From contig NZ_JBHSWE010000001.1 of NCBI RefSeq assembly GCF_042661465.1, positions 4,402,001 to 4,466,000 on the forward strand: a stretch of 64,000 bases of DNA, given 5' to 3'. A program made the position numbers and the translations under genes. Shown here one piece after another: positions 15,955 through 25,538 of this stretch (its first letter is position 1; each line of letters begins with the position of its first letter). Origin of the DNA: Marinobacterium_A aestuariivivens. Its GTDB lineage: Bacteria > Pseudomonadota > Gammaproteobacteria > Pseudomonadales > Balneatricaceae. The notes beneath the pieces were generated by a model that searched no databases, was not told the origin of the DNA, and worked only from the letters and a program-made list of their open reading frames with translations.

Positions 15955-17244
15955 TTAACGCGAACTTAAACCATAACCAATAGTAGCAATATCAGGAACA
16001 ATAATGAGCAGCGCGCAGAACAGCAGCAGTATCATCAGGAATGGTAATACTGCTTTACTCACCGACTCAATGCTTTGACCTGAAATAGCCGACGCGACAT
16101 AAAGATTAACGCCAAGAGGCGGGGTAAGAAAACCAACTTCCGATAAAACCACAAATAGAATGCCGAAGTGCACAGGATCTACGCCAAGCGCTAACAAAGC
16201 GGGGAGGAAAACAGGTACTAAGAGTACTATCGTGCTGAGGGTCTCCATAAATGTGCCGATAAACACCAGCAGCATGGCGATAATAATTAGAATCAAGAGG
16301 GGACTGCTTGTCAGAGACGTAATTACATCCGATATTTGGCTCGGAATATTATAGAGAGTAATTAGTTTCCCGAAAGCCATGGCTGGCCCCATGATGATAA
16401 GTATAGCTCCTGTCAAGCTCCCTGCCTTGATCATTGATTCTGCCAGGTTCTTGAAGCTGCACTGGCGTGTTAACAAGCCATAAGCAGCAGCATAGACAAC
16501 CGCTAGCATAGAAGCTTCTGTTGGTGTAGCGAAACCGCCATAGATACTGCCTAATACCACCACTGGCATAAAAAGAGCAGCCTTTCCATCCCAACAGGCT
16601 TTAATAAAAGGAGCTAAACTAAATCGTTCACTCGACGACATCAGGCCGCGACGGCGGCCGACAAAAACACAATATCCAGCTAACCCGGTGGCTAAAAGTA
16701 CTCCAGGCAATACGCCGGCCATGAATAGTCCGCCGACGGAAACGTTTGCCATCACACCATAAATGATCATCGGGTTTGAAGGCGGTATTAAAATGCCGAG
16801 AGCGCCCCCTGTAGCAGCTACCGCAGCGGCAAATGAAACGGAATATCCCGCCCTCATCATAGCTGGTATCATAATGCCGCCAATCGCTGCAGTCGTAGCT
16901 GGGCCAGAGCCAGTTAAAGAAGCAAAAAACATACATGAGATGATAGTCACTACTGCAAGGCCGCCGGGCACATTCCCAACAGCAAGCGTAACTATTTTAA
17001 CGATCCGATGGGTAAGTCCCGATCGCTCCATAAGCAACCCTGCTAGTACAAAGCCAGGAATTGCGATGAGCGGGAACATTCCAACACCCGTATAAAGGGT
17101 TTGAGTGATATAAACCAAAGGGATTGAAGTAAGCGTAAGCCCTAGAGCTGTAGCAATACCGAGAGCAATGCCCACCGGAATCCCAAGAGCAAGGGCAATA
17201 GTTAGGGACCCAAAAAGAGTCAACACAATATATGAATCATCCAT
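15955..17244 (-). CDS. dctM: TRAP transporter large permease subunit (DctM-type)
   Basis: A 429-residue, very hydrophobic protein with about 12 predicted membrane segments. GPATTAAIGGIMIPAMMRAGYSVSFAAA and GILIPPSNPMIIYG are conserved DctM motifs. It forms the sodium-coupled translocation channel of a tripartite TRAP importer together with the small subunit upstream and the binding protein further upstream. It ends 104 bp before the start of the YihU-like gene on the same strand. Codon use is AT-richer than in the flanking high-GC blocks, suggesting acquisition as a unit. Confidence 0.93.
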   Translation of the reverse strand: MDDSYIVLTLFGSLTIALALGIPVGIALGIATALGLTLTSIPLVYITQTLYTGVGMFPLIAIPGFVLAGLLMERSGLTHRIVKIVTLAVGNVPGGLAVVTIISCMFFASLTGSGPATTAAIGGIMIPAMMRAGYSVSFAAAVAATGGALGILIPPSNPMIIYGVMANVSVGGLFMAGVLPGVLLATGLAGYCVFVGRRRGLMSSSERFSLAPFIKACWDGKAALFMPVVVLGSIYGGFATPTEASMLAVVYAAAYGLLTRQCSFKNLAESMIKAGSLTGAILIIMGPAMAFGKLITLYNIPSQISDVITSLTSSPLLILIIIAMLLVFIGTFMETLSTIVLLVPVFLPALLALGVDPVHFGILFVVLSEVGFLTPPLGVNLYVASAISGQSIESVSKAVLPFLMILLLFCALLIIVPDIATIGYGLSSR

Positions 17245-17297
17245 TGCTTCGACCTATTTTACTAATTCTTTCAAGAAGCCTAATTATGAAAATCGTC

Positions 17298-17819
17298 TTA
17301 CGTATTACATTCTTTCAAGGGGCTGTCATCTAAAGCGACTTGTTTATTGGTGGTGGCGTAATTCTGAATAAGTCGGAATGTCATTACGAAGAATGTAACA
17401 GGAATTATTGAGTAGATAATCTCCATGGGTATTTCAAGAGAAAGGCTGCTTTCAGGGTTCTCAATGGCGGATTCCACCAAAACCACGCCTTGCCAAACAA
17501 TAAAAACATTGAATGCAGCCCAGCAAATATCTCCTGGTAAATATTTCCAACGCTGTAGGCTTTTGGGAAGAAGACTCAAATGTGCGTCAATCCTAAAATG
17601 AGATTTTTCTTTTGTAGCCAGAACTGCCCCCCAGTAGAGTAACCAAACAAAACAAAACACCGCTAGTTCTTCAGCTTTATGAGTGAGGCTCGTAAAAAAA
17701 TGATTTTCAATGAAATATCTAACGAACGATGAGTACGTTAGGCAAATAACCATTGTAGAGGTTAGTAGTACTAGAATTATTTTTTCAAGCCAGCGATCAA
17801 TAAAGTTAAATGTAATCAT
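17298..17819 (-). CDS. dctQ: TRAP transporter small permease subunit (DctQ-type)
   Basis: I choose the ATG at 17819 (MITFNFIDRWLEKIILVLLT), which has GAGG upstream, over a longer start at 17864; this gives 173 residues. Four membrane segments are visible, with the conserved RYFIENHFFTSLTHKAEELA and WLLYWGAVLATKEKSHFRIDA blocks of DctQ proteins. It precedes dctM by 53 bp. DctQ bridges the binding protein and the DctM channel. Confidence 0.9.
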   Translation of the reverse strand: MITFNFIDRWLEKIILVLLTSTMVICLTYSSFVRYFIENHFFTSLTHKAEELAVFCFVWLLYWGAVLATKEKSHFRIDAHLSLLPKSLQRWKYLPGDICWAAFNVFIVWQGVVLVESAIENPESSLSLEIPMEIIYSIIPVTFFVMTFRLIQNYATTNKQVALDDSPLKECNT

Positions 17820-18034
17820 TTCAAACCTCGTAAGATGCCAAAAACTATTGTAAGGCCGCATCATTAAAAGTGTTATAAATTTAGCCGCTCTCTATACTTA
17901 TAGATTAATGGCGCGCATACATGTTTCCTTTCGATAGTTCTTCTAGAATTACTGAGGCGTCACAATATCCTTGTCATCAACCTAAAAATCCTTAGGTGTA
18001 AATGATACAGTTATTAACAGTAATTTAATAAAGC

Positions 18035-18059
18035 TACGCCCCCTTGAAGGCCGGGCGTA
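18035..18059 (-). terminator. Stem-loop after the TRAP binding-protein gene
   Basis: TACGCCC (18035-18041 and complement at 18053-18059) forms a 7-bp stem with an 11-nt loop directly after the dctP stop, on the minus strand followed by GCTTTATT. Such hairpins often stop or attenuate transcription so that the binding protein is made in excess over the membrane subunits. Confidence 0.45.
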
Positions 18060-18065
18060 ATAACA

Positions 18066-19082
18066 TCACTTTGCTTGAGAAACTTTATCGAACCACTCTT
18101 CACCAATAATGGTGCGATACTTGTCCCAGACAGGTTGTACTTTATCGACAAAGGCCTGACGATCAGAAACGACGTTTACATTGACACCTAGATCTTTCAA
18201 TTTAGAGAGACCGCTCAGATGTGAAACAGTCGATAGCCAGCGTTGATAAACACCTGCTTCTTGTCCGGCACGTATAATCGCTGCTTGATTTTCTGGTGAT
18301 AAACCCTGCAGTGTCTTGTCGTTCATTAAGACAACGGATGTACCGTAGTAAACGTTGATGTATGAGTAATAGTCTAGAAAGTCGTTAAATTTCATATCGA
18401 TCATTCCCTGAGGAGGCCCCTCAAGTCCATCCGCAACGCCCTGTTGCAAAGCGCTATAGAGCTCGCCCCAGGCAATCGCTGTAGCATTTGCGCCAAATGC
18501 ATTGTAAGTGTCGATCATGACCTTATTCTTTGGCACTCGAACTTTGACCCCTTTCAAGTCGTCCGGGTGATTGATCGCGCGCTTATTGTTAAATATCGCT
18601 CTATCACCCCACTCAAAGACCGATACAATACTCATGCCACTAGCTTTTCGATAATTATCAAAAAGTTCCTTTCCTACAGGTCCTTCGATAACGGCGTTAG
18701 CGTGTTCTCTGTCACGAAAAATAAATGGCATAATGAAAATATCTAGGGGTTTATACCATTTTGATGAGTTGTTAATTGCGACTAAACCGAGATCGAGGGT
18801 TCCTAATTGAACGTCTTTGGCAACATCGACTTCGTTTCCAAGTTGACCGCCAGGATAAATTTGTACTTTCACTTCTCCTCTAGAATATATTTCAACTAAT
18901 TCTGAGAAACGTTCTGCACCTTTGTCATAGGGCGATCCAGTTGGTAAGCCATGAGCAAGCTTCAGTGTTTTTACTGTTTCTTTTACATAAGGAACGTTGA
19001 CTTCAGACGTAGCTTTCGCATTGAACGAGAAAGCAATGGAAACGCCAAGAATGGCGATACTTGAAGTTATTTTTTTTAACAT
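18066..19082 (-). CDS. dctP: TRAP transporter substrate-binding protein (DctP-type)
   Basis: A 338-residue periplasmic protein with a signal peptide (MLKKITSSIAILGVSIAFSFNAKA). The DctP fold is recognised by LKLAHGLPTGSPYDKGAERFSELV, YPGGQLGNEVDVAKDVQLGTLDLG, the ligand-contacting Arg in GVKVRVPKNKVMIDTYNAFGANATAIAWGELYSALQQGVADGLEGP. The conserved Arg normally binds a carboxylate (or sulfonate). It leads the operon dctP-dctQ-dctM, with a hairpin between it and dctQ. Substrate is unknown; the neighbouring YihU-like reductase and aldehyde dehydrogenase suggest a C3 or C4 hydroxy acid or sulfonate. Confidence 0.92.
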   Translation of the reverse strand: MLKKITSSIAILGVSIAFSFNAKATSEVNVPYVKETVKTLKLAHGLPTGSPYDKGAERFSELVEIYSRGEVKVQIYPGGQLGNEVDVAKDVQLGTLDLGLVAINNSSKWYKPLDIFIMPFIFRDREHANAVIEGPVGKELFDNYRKASGMSIVSVFEWGDRAIFNNKRAINHPDDLKGVKVRVPKNKVMIDTYNAFGANATAIAWGELYSALQQGVADGLEGPPQGMIDMKFNDFLDYYSYINVYYGTSVVLMNDKTLQGLSPENQAAIIRAGQEAGVYQRWLSTVSHLSGLSKLKDLGVNVNVVSDRQAFVDKVQPVWDKYRTIIGEEWFDKVSQAK

Positions 19083-19221
19083 ATCAGCATCTCTGCATGT
19101 TGAAAATTTTAATCAAATATATTTCGTATAATTTTAATTGCTTCGGTACATCAGATTTCATTTAACATACATATAGCACCTCCGCCTCTTTTAACTATGT
19201 ACCTAGAAGCGCTATCGCCTG

Positions 19222-20658
19222 CTACAGGCTATCCTGGCTTACAAACTTAATTTGTGTATAGGATGCGAATCCTTCAGGACCACCTTCATAACCGATACCA
19301 CTATCTTTCATACCGCCAAAGGGCGCTTCCGATAGCGCTGGCGAAAAGTTATTAACGCCGAGCCAACCAGCCTCTAAAGCATCGACAATTGCGGTCGACC
19401 GTACCAGAGAGCGGGTAAAGGCGTATCCTGCAAGTCCCAGCGGCAGTTGATTGGCCCGCTCAATCACTTCTTCAAAGTTGACGAAGGAGACGACCGGAAC
19501 CACCGGTCCGAAAGGCTCTTCGCGCATCAGCAACGCATCGTCCCCTATATCGGTAATGACGGTGGGCTCCCAGAAATAGCCCTGATCGCCCCATCGCTTG
19601 CCACCATACCTGACTGTTGCGCCTCGAGCCTTGGCATCGGCAACCATCGCCTCCATGGCATCGAGTCGACGTTGATTGGCAAGCGGCCCCATGGTCACGT
19701 CGGGGTCCATCCCGTTGCCAAGCTTTAATCGGCTGACATGCGCCAGGAAGCAATCCAGAAATTGCTCATAAACGTTCTGCTGTACAAAAACGCGGCTGAC
19801 TCCGAGGCAGACTTGACCTGCGTTGCGGAATTTGAACGCAGCGGTCATGGCCGCTGCTTTTTCGACATCAGCGTCATCAAATATGATCACCGGCGCGTGT
19901 CCGCCCAGCTCCATAGTGACGGGCTTTAAAAATTGACCCGCCAGACTGCTCACTTTCCGACCCACGGGCACTGACCCGGTGAGGGAGATTTTCTTGATAA
20001 CCGATGATTCGATAAGCCGGGTTGAAATTTTATCGGAGGGGCCTAACAGCAGGTTGATCACCCCTGGCGGTACGCCAGCATCATGACAGGCTTGCACCAG
20101 ACCGGCACAGATCGCCGGTGCCTCTTCGGACGGCTTGATCACCATCGAACACCCTGCGCCGAGTGCCGCGGCGATTTTTCGTGCCGCCATGGCAGCAGGA
20201 AAGTTCCAGGGCGAAAAGCCTGCAACGGGCCCAATGGGCTCACGAATAACCATTTCCCGACTTCCGGCTTTGCGTTGTGGCAACAACCGCCCGTAGGTGC
20301 GGGTGGCCTCTTCTGCGCACCACTCAAAGGCATCGACGGTTCGGTCGATCTCCAGGCGGGCCTCCTCGAGCGGCTTTCCTTGCTCGAGGGTTATTGAGAC
20401 GGCCAAGGATTCGCGTTGTTCCAGAATCCGTGCAGCCACTCTCTTCAGGATGCTTTTGCGTTCCTGGGGAGAAACGCTTCGCCAGTGCTCAAAACCCCTC
20501 TGTGCGGCATCGATAGCACGTTGGATATCGCTGTCAGTCGCTTGTGCGACCGATCCCACGACCTCTTCGGTCGCCGGATTAATCACAGCTCTGGTGCCAC
20601 CGTCAGCAGCGGAGCACCACTCACCATTGATATACAGAAGACTTTCATATTTAGGCAT
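19222..20658 (-). CDS. NAD(P)-dependent aldehyde dehydrogenase, succinate-semialdehyde / sulfolactaldehyde type
   Basis: Start ATG 20658 (MPKYESLLYINGEW), with AGGAAG upstream, gives 478 residues. ALDH motifs are complete: NAD-binding GFSPWNFPAAMAARKIAAAL and KPSEEAP, catalytic Glu in ELGGHAPVIIFDDAD, catalytic Cys in NAGQVCLGVSRVFV, and EEPFGPVVPV. It belongs to the GabD/SlaB-like class that oxidises short semialdehydes. On the same strand and upstream of the TRAP operon and YihU-like gene, it could take the aldehyde produced by the reductase acting in reverse. Which semialdehyde is used cannot be told from sequence. Confidence 0.88.
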   Translation of the reverse strand: MPKYESLLYINGEWCSAADGGTRAVINPATEEVVGSVAQATDSDIQRAIDAAQRGFEHWRSVSPQERKSILKRVAARILEQRESLAVSITLEQGKPLEEARLEIDRTVDAFEWCAEEATRTYGRLLPQRKAGSREMVIREPIGPVAGFSPWNFPAAMAARKIAAALGAGCSMVIKPSEEAPAICAGLVQACHDAGVPPGVINLLLGPSDKISTRLIESSVIKKISLTGSVPVGRKVSSLAGQFLKPVTMELGGHAPVIIFDDADVEKAAAMTAAFKFRNAGQVCLGVSRVFVQQNVYEQFLDCFLAHVSRLKLGNGMDPDVTMGPLANQRRLDAMEAMVADAKARGATVRYGGKRWGDQGYFWEPTVITDIGDDALLMREEPFGPVVPVVSFVNFEEVIERANQLPLGLAGYAFTRSLVRSTAIVDALEAGWLGVNNFSPALSEAPFGGMKDSGIGYEGGPEGFASYTQIKFVSQDSL

Positions 20659-20780
20659 TGAATTATGCTTCCTTCTATTATTCGGTGCCAGTTGGAAAAT
20701 CACAAAGAGAGAAATGGGAGCTACTCACCTAAGGCCTCACCGAAAGTGAACGACTCCGTAGTTCGGAGCCCAATACGCGT

Positions 20781-21177
20781 TCAGTTTCGTTTTGCTTCGC
20801 TTCCGGGTGAGACTTGATCAGGAAGCACGCCGTAATAGGGAAGACCACTTTTCACCGCAGGACCGGCCGTATGGGAACCCAGATGCGTCGCCAGCCCGGC
20901 GCAACCGTTACTCTTTGCGTGGAAAACGGATCCCGCTCCGCATGCACCATCGGCCCCGGTGCGATCGACAGGGACCATCGGCTTCGAGCTGCTGGGGAAA
21001 GGCTTCGAGTCAGTGGCCGTGCCAAGGTATCGCGGACGCTACCAACGCTATAGGGGATGATCAGAGATATGGGGCGTTCAGGGTGGTCAGCCATGGCAGG
21101 AGTTGACATGGCTGCGCCACTACCATCCATTGGCTGTGCGTTCTTGCAACATTTTTTAGCTGTGAAGGAAAAAATGT
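20781..21177 (-). pseudogene. Degraded TctC/Bug-type tripartite tricarboxylate binding protein fragment
   Basis: Two short minus-strand frames read MADHPERPISLIIPYSVGSV and VPVDRTGADGACGAGSVFHA followed by LGSHTAGPAVKSGLPYY. They align in order with residues about 32-110 of the intact TctC at 23967-24977. Several shifts and the loss of the C-terminal two-thirds make it a clear relic. It lies inverted relative to the intact copy, about 3 kb away. Confidence 0.75.
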
Positions 21178-21389
21178 CTAAGGTTCTCATTCTTCTTTTC
21201 CGTATGACATTGATTTTATTCTTCTGCCTACCGGGATCTAGCAAAGGCGTCGTTCACAACAGTGCTCTATACAGACTTTTGCCTTGCAGTCTAAGAGCAA
21301 CTTATCATCAATCTAACTAATATTGGTCTTAATTTATTGAAGATCTTCTTAAGTTTATCTGAATAAATCTCTTGTTACCTTTTACAAAC

Positions 21390-22110
21390 GGACGTTGCGA
21401 TTTATTAACCAGACGGTCATATCGGCCAATAGCCGCATGTTCACCCGGATACCGTTGGTACCGACGGTATGAGGCAGGCGGCAAGGAAGCATTGCAGCCC
21501 AGAAGCGCCGTCCCAAGAACGAACCTCGCTGTCTGTCGGATGTACAGGAGCAGGTCGTGATCGACGTCAATCGCGATCATATGCCCGATCAGTACAGGCT
21601 CGGTTTCGCGCTCTGGACGCATCGACTCATTGCCCAGCTGATTAAGCAGTTCTGGGGCATCGAGATACCGACCCGCATCCTGGGTGACTACCTCAAGCGC
21701 AGGGCTTCAGGCCCCAGAAACCGTTGAAAAAGGCTTGGGAGCAGAACCCCACTCAGGTGGAGGCCTGGCTGAAGGAGTAGTATCCGAAGATCCAGTCGCG
21801 GTCCGAAGCCGAAAACGCCCAGGTTTTCTGGAGCGACGAAATCGGTAGCCGTAACACGATACAACATGAACACAGCTTTGCCCCGGCCGGCTAAACACCG
21901 GTCAAGCCGCTACCCGACAAGAGCATGTCGATGAACATGATTTCGGCGATCACCAACCAAGTCACCCTGCGGTTCATCCTGACACGGCGGGGTCCTGTGT
22001 GACGGCAACGGTGTTGATCAAGTTCTTGCGGTCGTTGATCGAGTACACGCCCGGCAAGGTGTTGATGCGCAAGCTGCAATGTCGACCGGAACGGGTGCAA
22101 GGTAACTGCA
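21390..22110 (+). pseudogene. IS630-family transposase relic with several stops and shifts
   Basis: Pieces in different frames read SLSDVQEQVVIDVNRDHMPD, FALWTHRLIAQLIKQFWGIE, then LKKAWEQNPTQVEAWLKE, QSRSEAENAQVFWSDEIGS and KSMSMNMISAITNQVTLRF. In order these match IS630-type proteins: HTH/winged region, 'PQKPLKRAYEQ' block, first catalytic Asp region and the start of the core. The C-terminal catalytic part is missing. IS630 elements insert at TA and duplicate it, which is relevant to the TA-flanked small element in this window. Confidence 0.72.
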
Positions 22111-22136
22111 AGGCAGCTCACCTAACGTATGCAGCA

Positions 22137-22158
22137 TGACGGATGTATTTATCCGTCA
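22137..22158. terminator. Hairpin terminator candidate at the end of the LysR gene
   Basis: TGACGGAT (22137-22144), a 6-nt loop and ATCCGTCA (22151-22158) form a perfect 8-bp stem immediately after the stop of the minus-strand LysR gene. The leading part (TATGCAGCATG...CGGATGTATTT) recurs in imperfect form near 14903-14925. No long T tract is present. Confidence 0.45.
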
Positions 22159-22161
22159 ATA

Positions 22162-23042
22162 TCACCAGTGCTTCTTTCGCATTGTCTCAGCCAGTTCAGT
22201 GATGAGTTCCTTGGTCAGGTGCGACTTGGCGCTGCCCTCCTTTTCGATAAGGCCCAGAACACGATGAGGCGCTTTGCGGGTAAAGGACAGGCGTTTCAGG
22301 GGGAGCGCGCCCGGGTACTGGATATTGCGTTGCGGAATAACGGAGACGCCCAAGCCGTGATAGACCATTGTGGAAATCGCTTCAAGGGTGTTCAGTTCCA
22401 TAGTGTCGTTGACGACGATACCCATGTTTTTCAAATGCTCGTCGATTAACTGGCCGACCCATGCATTCTTGCTGAAGCGGATAAAAGGGTGGGTTTGCAG
22501 CAATACTTCGGGAGGGTCATTGGGTGAATCGATGGGAGCGATAACGATCAGGGGTTCTATGCCAAAGGCTGTCCACCTGAGACCCGGGCGTTCAGTGGGG
22601 GGCTCGCTGATGATGGCAGCGTCAATGGCGCCTCTATCTACCTGTGCGATTAATGAACTGGACAGGCCGCTGGAGACCGCTATGTGCAGTTGTGGCAGAG
22701 AGTGGCGAAGTCTCGCCAGCGCCGTTGGCAACACGCCGGTTAACATGGTGGGCACCGAACCAAGGGAAAGCTGCCCCGACAACTCGTCAAAGATGGCCGA
22801 AGTTTCCATCAGTTGTTCATAGTTTCGAACGACTTCCTGGCTTTGGGGACGATGGACATCCCCGCTTCGTTCAGGGTAGGCGGGCGGCGTGTCCGGTCGA
22901 ACAGTGTCATATTGAGTTCATCTTCAAGCGCCTTCATCTGCATGCTGACTGCGGCTTGTGTAATAAACATAGCGTCTGCTGCTTCTACAAAGGAGCCCTT
23001 GTCAGCAATGGCAACGAGGGTCTTGAGGTGGCGAATCGACAT
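22162..23042 (-). pseudogene. LysR-family regulator (CbbR/NAC-like effector domain), frameshifted
   Basis: The N-terminal frame (23042-22809) gives the winged HTH: MSIRHLKTLVAIADKGSFVE, then ITQAAVSMQMKALEDELNMTLFDRTRRPPTLNEAG. The second frame gives the effector domain: GQLSLGSVPTMLTGVLPTAL, VDRGAIDAAIISEPP, MVYHGLGVSVIPQRN. One indel near 22815-22825 separates them; repaired, the junction reads SFENYEQLMETSAIF and the protein has about 293 residues. It faces away from the tct operon 0.9 kb downstream on the other strand and could regulate it. Confidence 0.82.
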
Positions 23043-23966
23043 TGTCTGCTACCTGACATGGCCTGGGGGTCTTGATGCTACGGTAGCATGGATATCAGTA
23101 TTAGAAAAATTTTACAAAGGTGTAATATTGTGTTGTTAATATTACTAAACCTTAAGTTCATGCGGTTGCAGAGCCAGCCGTCAGACCTCGATGTTCGCTC
23201 TGGGTTGCTGCTACCGAGAAGCTTCATCTCACTCGTAACGTTCATTCCAGGGCATTTCGCCGCACCCGGTGTTCCCGCGATAAGCTGGCCTCACTTTTAT
23301 CAGGGAGGCCGCTCCATGACCCGATCCCGCGCACCCCGCAGCCGTCGAATTCGCTGATAAAGGCCCTGAACAGCGTGCATGCCCGTGAGCACAAGCTGCG
23401 GGTGATCAAGGAGGAGCCGGCGGTGCCGCTGGATCAATCATCTGGAGAGAGCGCTGCGCGCCATACCCATGGGCCGGGCCTGCTCGCCTATACCGCGCAG
23501 GGAGCCAGAGCCAGTGGGACCTCGACCGGCTACTCCCTGATCCAAACGGCCAAAGCCAATCAACTGGAACCCTCGACCCACATTCACCCTGTACTGGATC
23601 GGCGAGGTGGACATGCTGGAAAAACAGCGGCTCCTGCCGTGGAGTGTGGCGCTGGAGCCGCCTTTAAAAAATCTGGCGCGGTACGATTAGGGGAATGTGT
23701 CGAATCAACATCGCTTACTTTGTTCCATCTTTTGGATCTATTAACATCAAGAATTAACTTAATTAGATTTTAAGAAGTCGTTAACTAATTATAGCTTGTA
23801 ATTAGAAATCCTGATGGTAATGTCTGCTATGAGGTTGTGCCAAGGTAGTCGCCACTGCTTCTCGATAGGGGGATGTTGAAACTGGATCAGCGCTATTTTG
23901 GCCTTTGATAAAACCTCATCCCCTGACTGGGGAGGGGGTAAGGTTACTTCTTGAAGGAAAATAATA
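23043..23966. other. Long intergenic region with degenerate coding relics
   Basis: No intact gene is supported. Around 23316-23690 the plus strand reads like a decayed mobile-element gene (MTRSRAPRSRRIR, NSLIKALNSVHAREHKLRVIKEEPAVPLD, TLYWIGEVDMLEKQRLLPW) with several frame changes; I do not recognise the family. An imperfect hairpin with CCCC/GGGG arms lies at 23912-23936, close to the start of the tct operon, and could be a leader or terminator structure. Confidence 0.35.
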
Positions 23967-24977
23967 ATGATTAAAAATACCAAATCATCCAAGAACATTT
24001 ACAAGGCAATCAAAGCGGGTCTGTGTCTAAGCGCAGGTCTTATGTTTTCCGCTCAGGCAATGGCTGAGTATCCGAAGCGCCCCATATCGTTGGTGATTCC
24101 GTACGGTACTGGTGGTGCTACCGATATTTCGGCACGTGCCTTGGCACAGTCCCTTGCTGATGAAGTCGCCAAGCCGCTGGTGCTGGTGAATCGCACCGGT
24201 GCAGGCGGTGCTACAGGTTCGGCCAGTGTTGCGCATGCCAAAGGTGATGGTTATACGGTGCTGGCTGCTCGTGTTGGCTCCCATACCGTAAGTCCGGCCA
24301 TGAAGAGCAATCTTCCCTATGTGTTGTCAGATTTCAAATTTGTCGGTGTGTACGAAATAAATCCAATTGTCTGTGCAACTAACAGTGACAGTGGAATCGA
24401 TTCGATGGAGCAGCTGGTGGGCAAGGTGCAATCCAGTCCTGGAACTGTAAGTTATAGCTCCTCAGGGGTAGGCTCATTTCTGCAGTTGTCTGCAGTCATG
24501 ATACTGGACGCCTTCGGCGTAGAGAAACCGCTGGAAACGGCCATTCATCTGCCGATGCGTGGTGGCGGCGAAGCAGCCACGGCGGTACTCAACGGTACAG
24601 CAACTTTTATCTGTGATAATTCATCGACCTTGGCAGGCTTCATCAATAATGGCCAGATGACCCCGCTTATGGTGACGACCAAGGAGCGCATCAACGGAAT
24701 AGATGCTCCCACTGCCTCTGAGTTGAGTCATCCTGAACTGGAGAAGCTGCTGGGCTGGACGGGTATCGCGGGCCCGAAAGATATGGATATGGAGGCTGTA
24801 GAGTCCTGGGAAAAATGGTTAGGCGCGGCGACTCGAAATCCGGAGTTCGTTGGTAATATGGAGAAGCTTGGCTCTGTTATAGTCAATATGGGGCCAAAGG
24901 AGTCGGAAGATTTTATTAACGAACAGTACAGTATCTTCAAAAGATTGGTAGATAAGCTGGGTATGCAAGTAAATTAA
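23967..24977 (+). CDS. tctC: Tripartite tricarboxylate transporter substrate-binding protein (TctC/Bug family)
   Basis: A 336-residue periplasmic protein with a signal peptide ending SAQAMA and an RBS GAAGG upstream. Bug-family features are clear: EYPKRPISLVIPYGTGGATDISAR, the first ligand loop, and NRTGAGGATGSASVAHAKGDGYTVL, the second. It binds a small organic anion and delivers it to the TctAB permease encoded next. It is 66 bp ahead of tctB in an evident operon tctC-tctB-tctA-tauE. A decayed paralogue lies inverted at 20781-21177. The specific substrate is unknown. Confidence 0.93.
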   Translation: MIKNTKSSKNIYKAIKAGLCLSAGLMFSAQAMAEYPKRPISLVIPYGTGGATDISARALAQSLADEVAKPLVLVNRTGAGGATGSASVAHAKGDGYTVLAARVGSHTVSPAMKSNLPYVLSDFKFVGVYEINPIVCATNSDSGIDSMEQLVGKVQSSPGTVSYSSSGVGSFLQLSAVMILDAFGVEKPLETAIHLPMRGGGEAATAVLNGTATFICDNSSTLAGFINNGQMTPLMVTTKERINGIDAPTASELSHPELEKLLGWTGIAGPKDMDMEAVESWEKWLGAATRNPEFVGNMEKLGSVIVNMGPKESEDFINEQYSIFKRLVDKLGMQVN

Positions 24978-25043
24978 TAGCTGTTTGTATTATGTGCGCG
25001 CCGAAATAGGCGCGTATTATTTAACGCTAAAGAGGTTGCTTGT

Positions 25044-25538
25044 ATGCCCATCAATAGAAAGGAGTTGATCACCAGCGGGGGCGCCTTATTGTTTGGCCTT
25101 CTGCTTATACTGTTTTTGATTCCTGGCGCAATTGTTTCTCCTAGATCCGTATCCATAGCGGTTCTTGATCCAGCGTTCTGGCCTAAGGTTGTGTCATGGG
25201 TATTACTGATTATTGGCGTATGTATGCTGCTAAATATAACGTTTTGGAAAAAACTTGAGTCTCAGGACGAGCCTTCTGACTGGATCTCATATAAAAACGT
25301 TTTTCGTTTATCCGTTCTTACTGTTTTTCTTTCCGGCTACTATTTGTCTCTACCCTATCTTGGAATGGTCTGGAGTTCCAGTCTTGCGTATATACTGCTA
25401 TCAATAGCATTTTGCAAAACCGGATATCGCTTTACGGCAGTCGTTGTCGGGCTTTTCTTGCCAGCGGCACTCTATGCCTTTTTCTATCATGTAGCGGGTG
25501 TCGATATACCCCAAAGTGAATTTGCGAGGTTGCCATGA
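25044..25538 (+). CDS. tctB: Tripartite tricarboxylate transporter small permease (TctB)
   Basis: A 164-residue membrane protein with four predicted transmembrane helices (LFGLLLILFLIPGAIV, VVSWVLLIIGVCMLLN, VLTVFLSGYYLSLPYLGM, AVVVGLFLPAALYAFF). Size and layout match TctB. Its stop overlaps the tctA start by 4 bp (ATGA), indicating coupled translation. Confidence 0.87.
   Translation: MPINRKELITSGGALLFGLLLILFLIPGAIVSPRSVSIAVLDPAFWPKVVSWVLLIIGVCMLLNITFWKKLESQDEPSDWISYKNVFRLSVLTVFLSGYYLSLPYLGMVWSSSLAYILLSIAFCKTGYRFTAVVVGLFLPAALYAFFYHVAGVDIPQSEFARLP

Noticed and set aside
15955..20658. Complete sulfoquinovose pathway
   Set aside because: Only a YihU-like reductase, an aldehyde dehydrogenase and a TRAP importer are present. 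No sulfoquinovosidase, isomerase, kinase or aldolase is seen.
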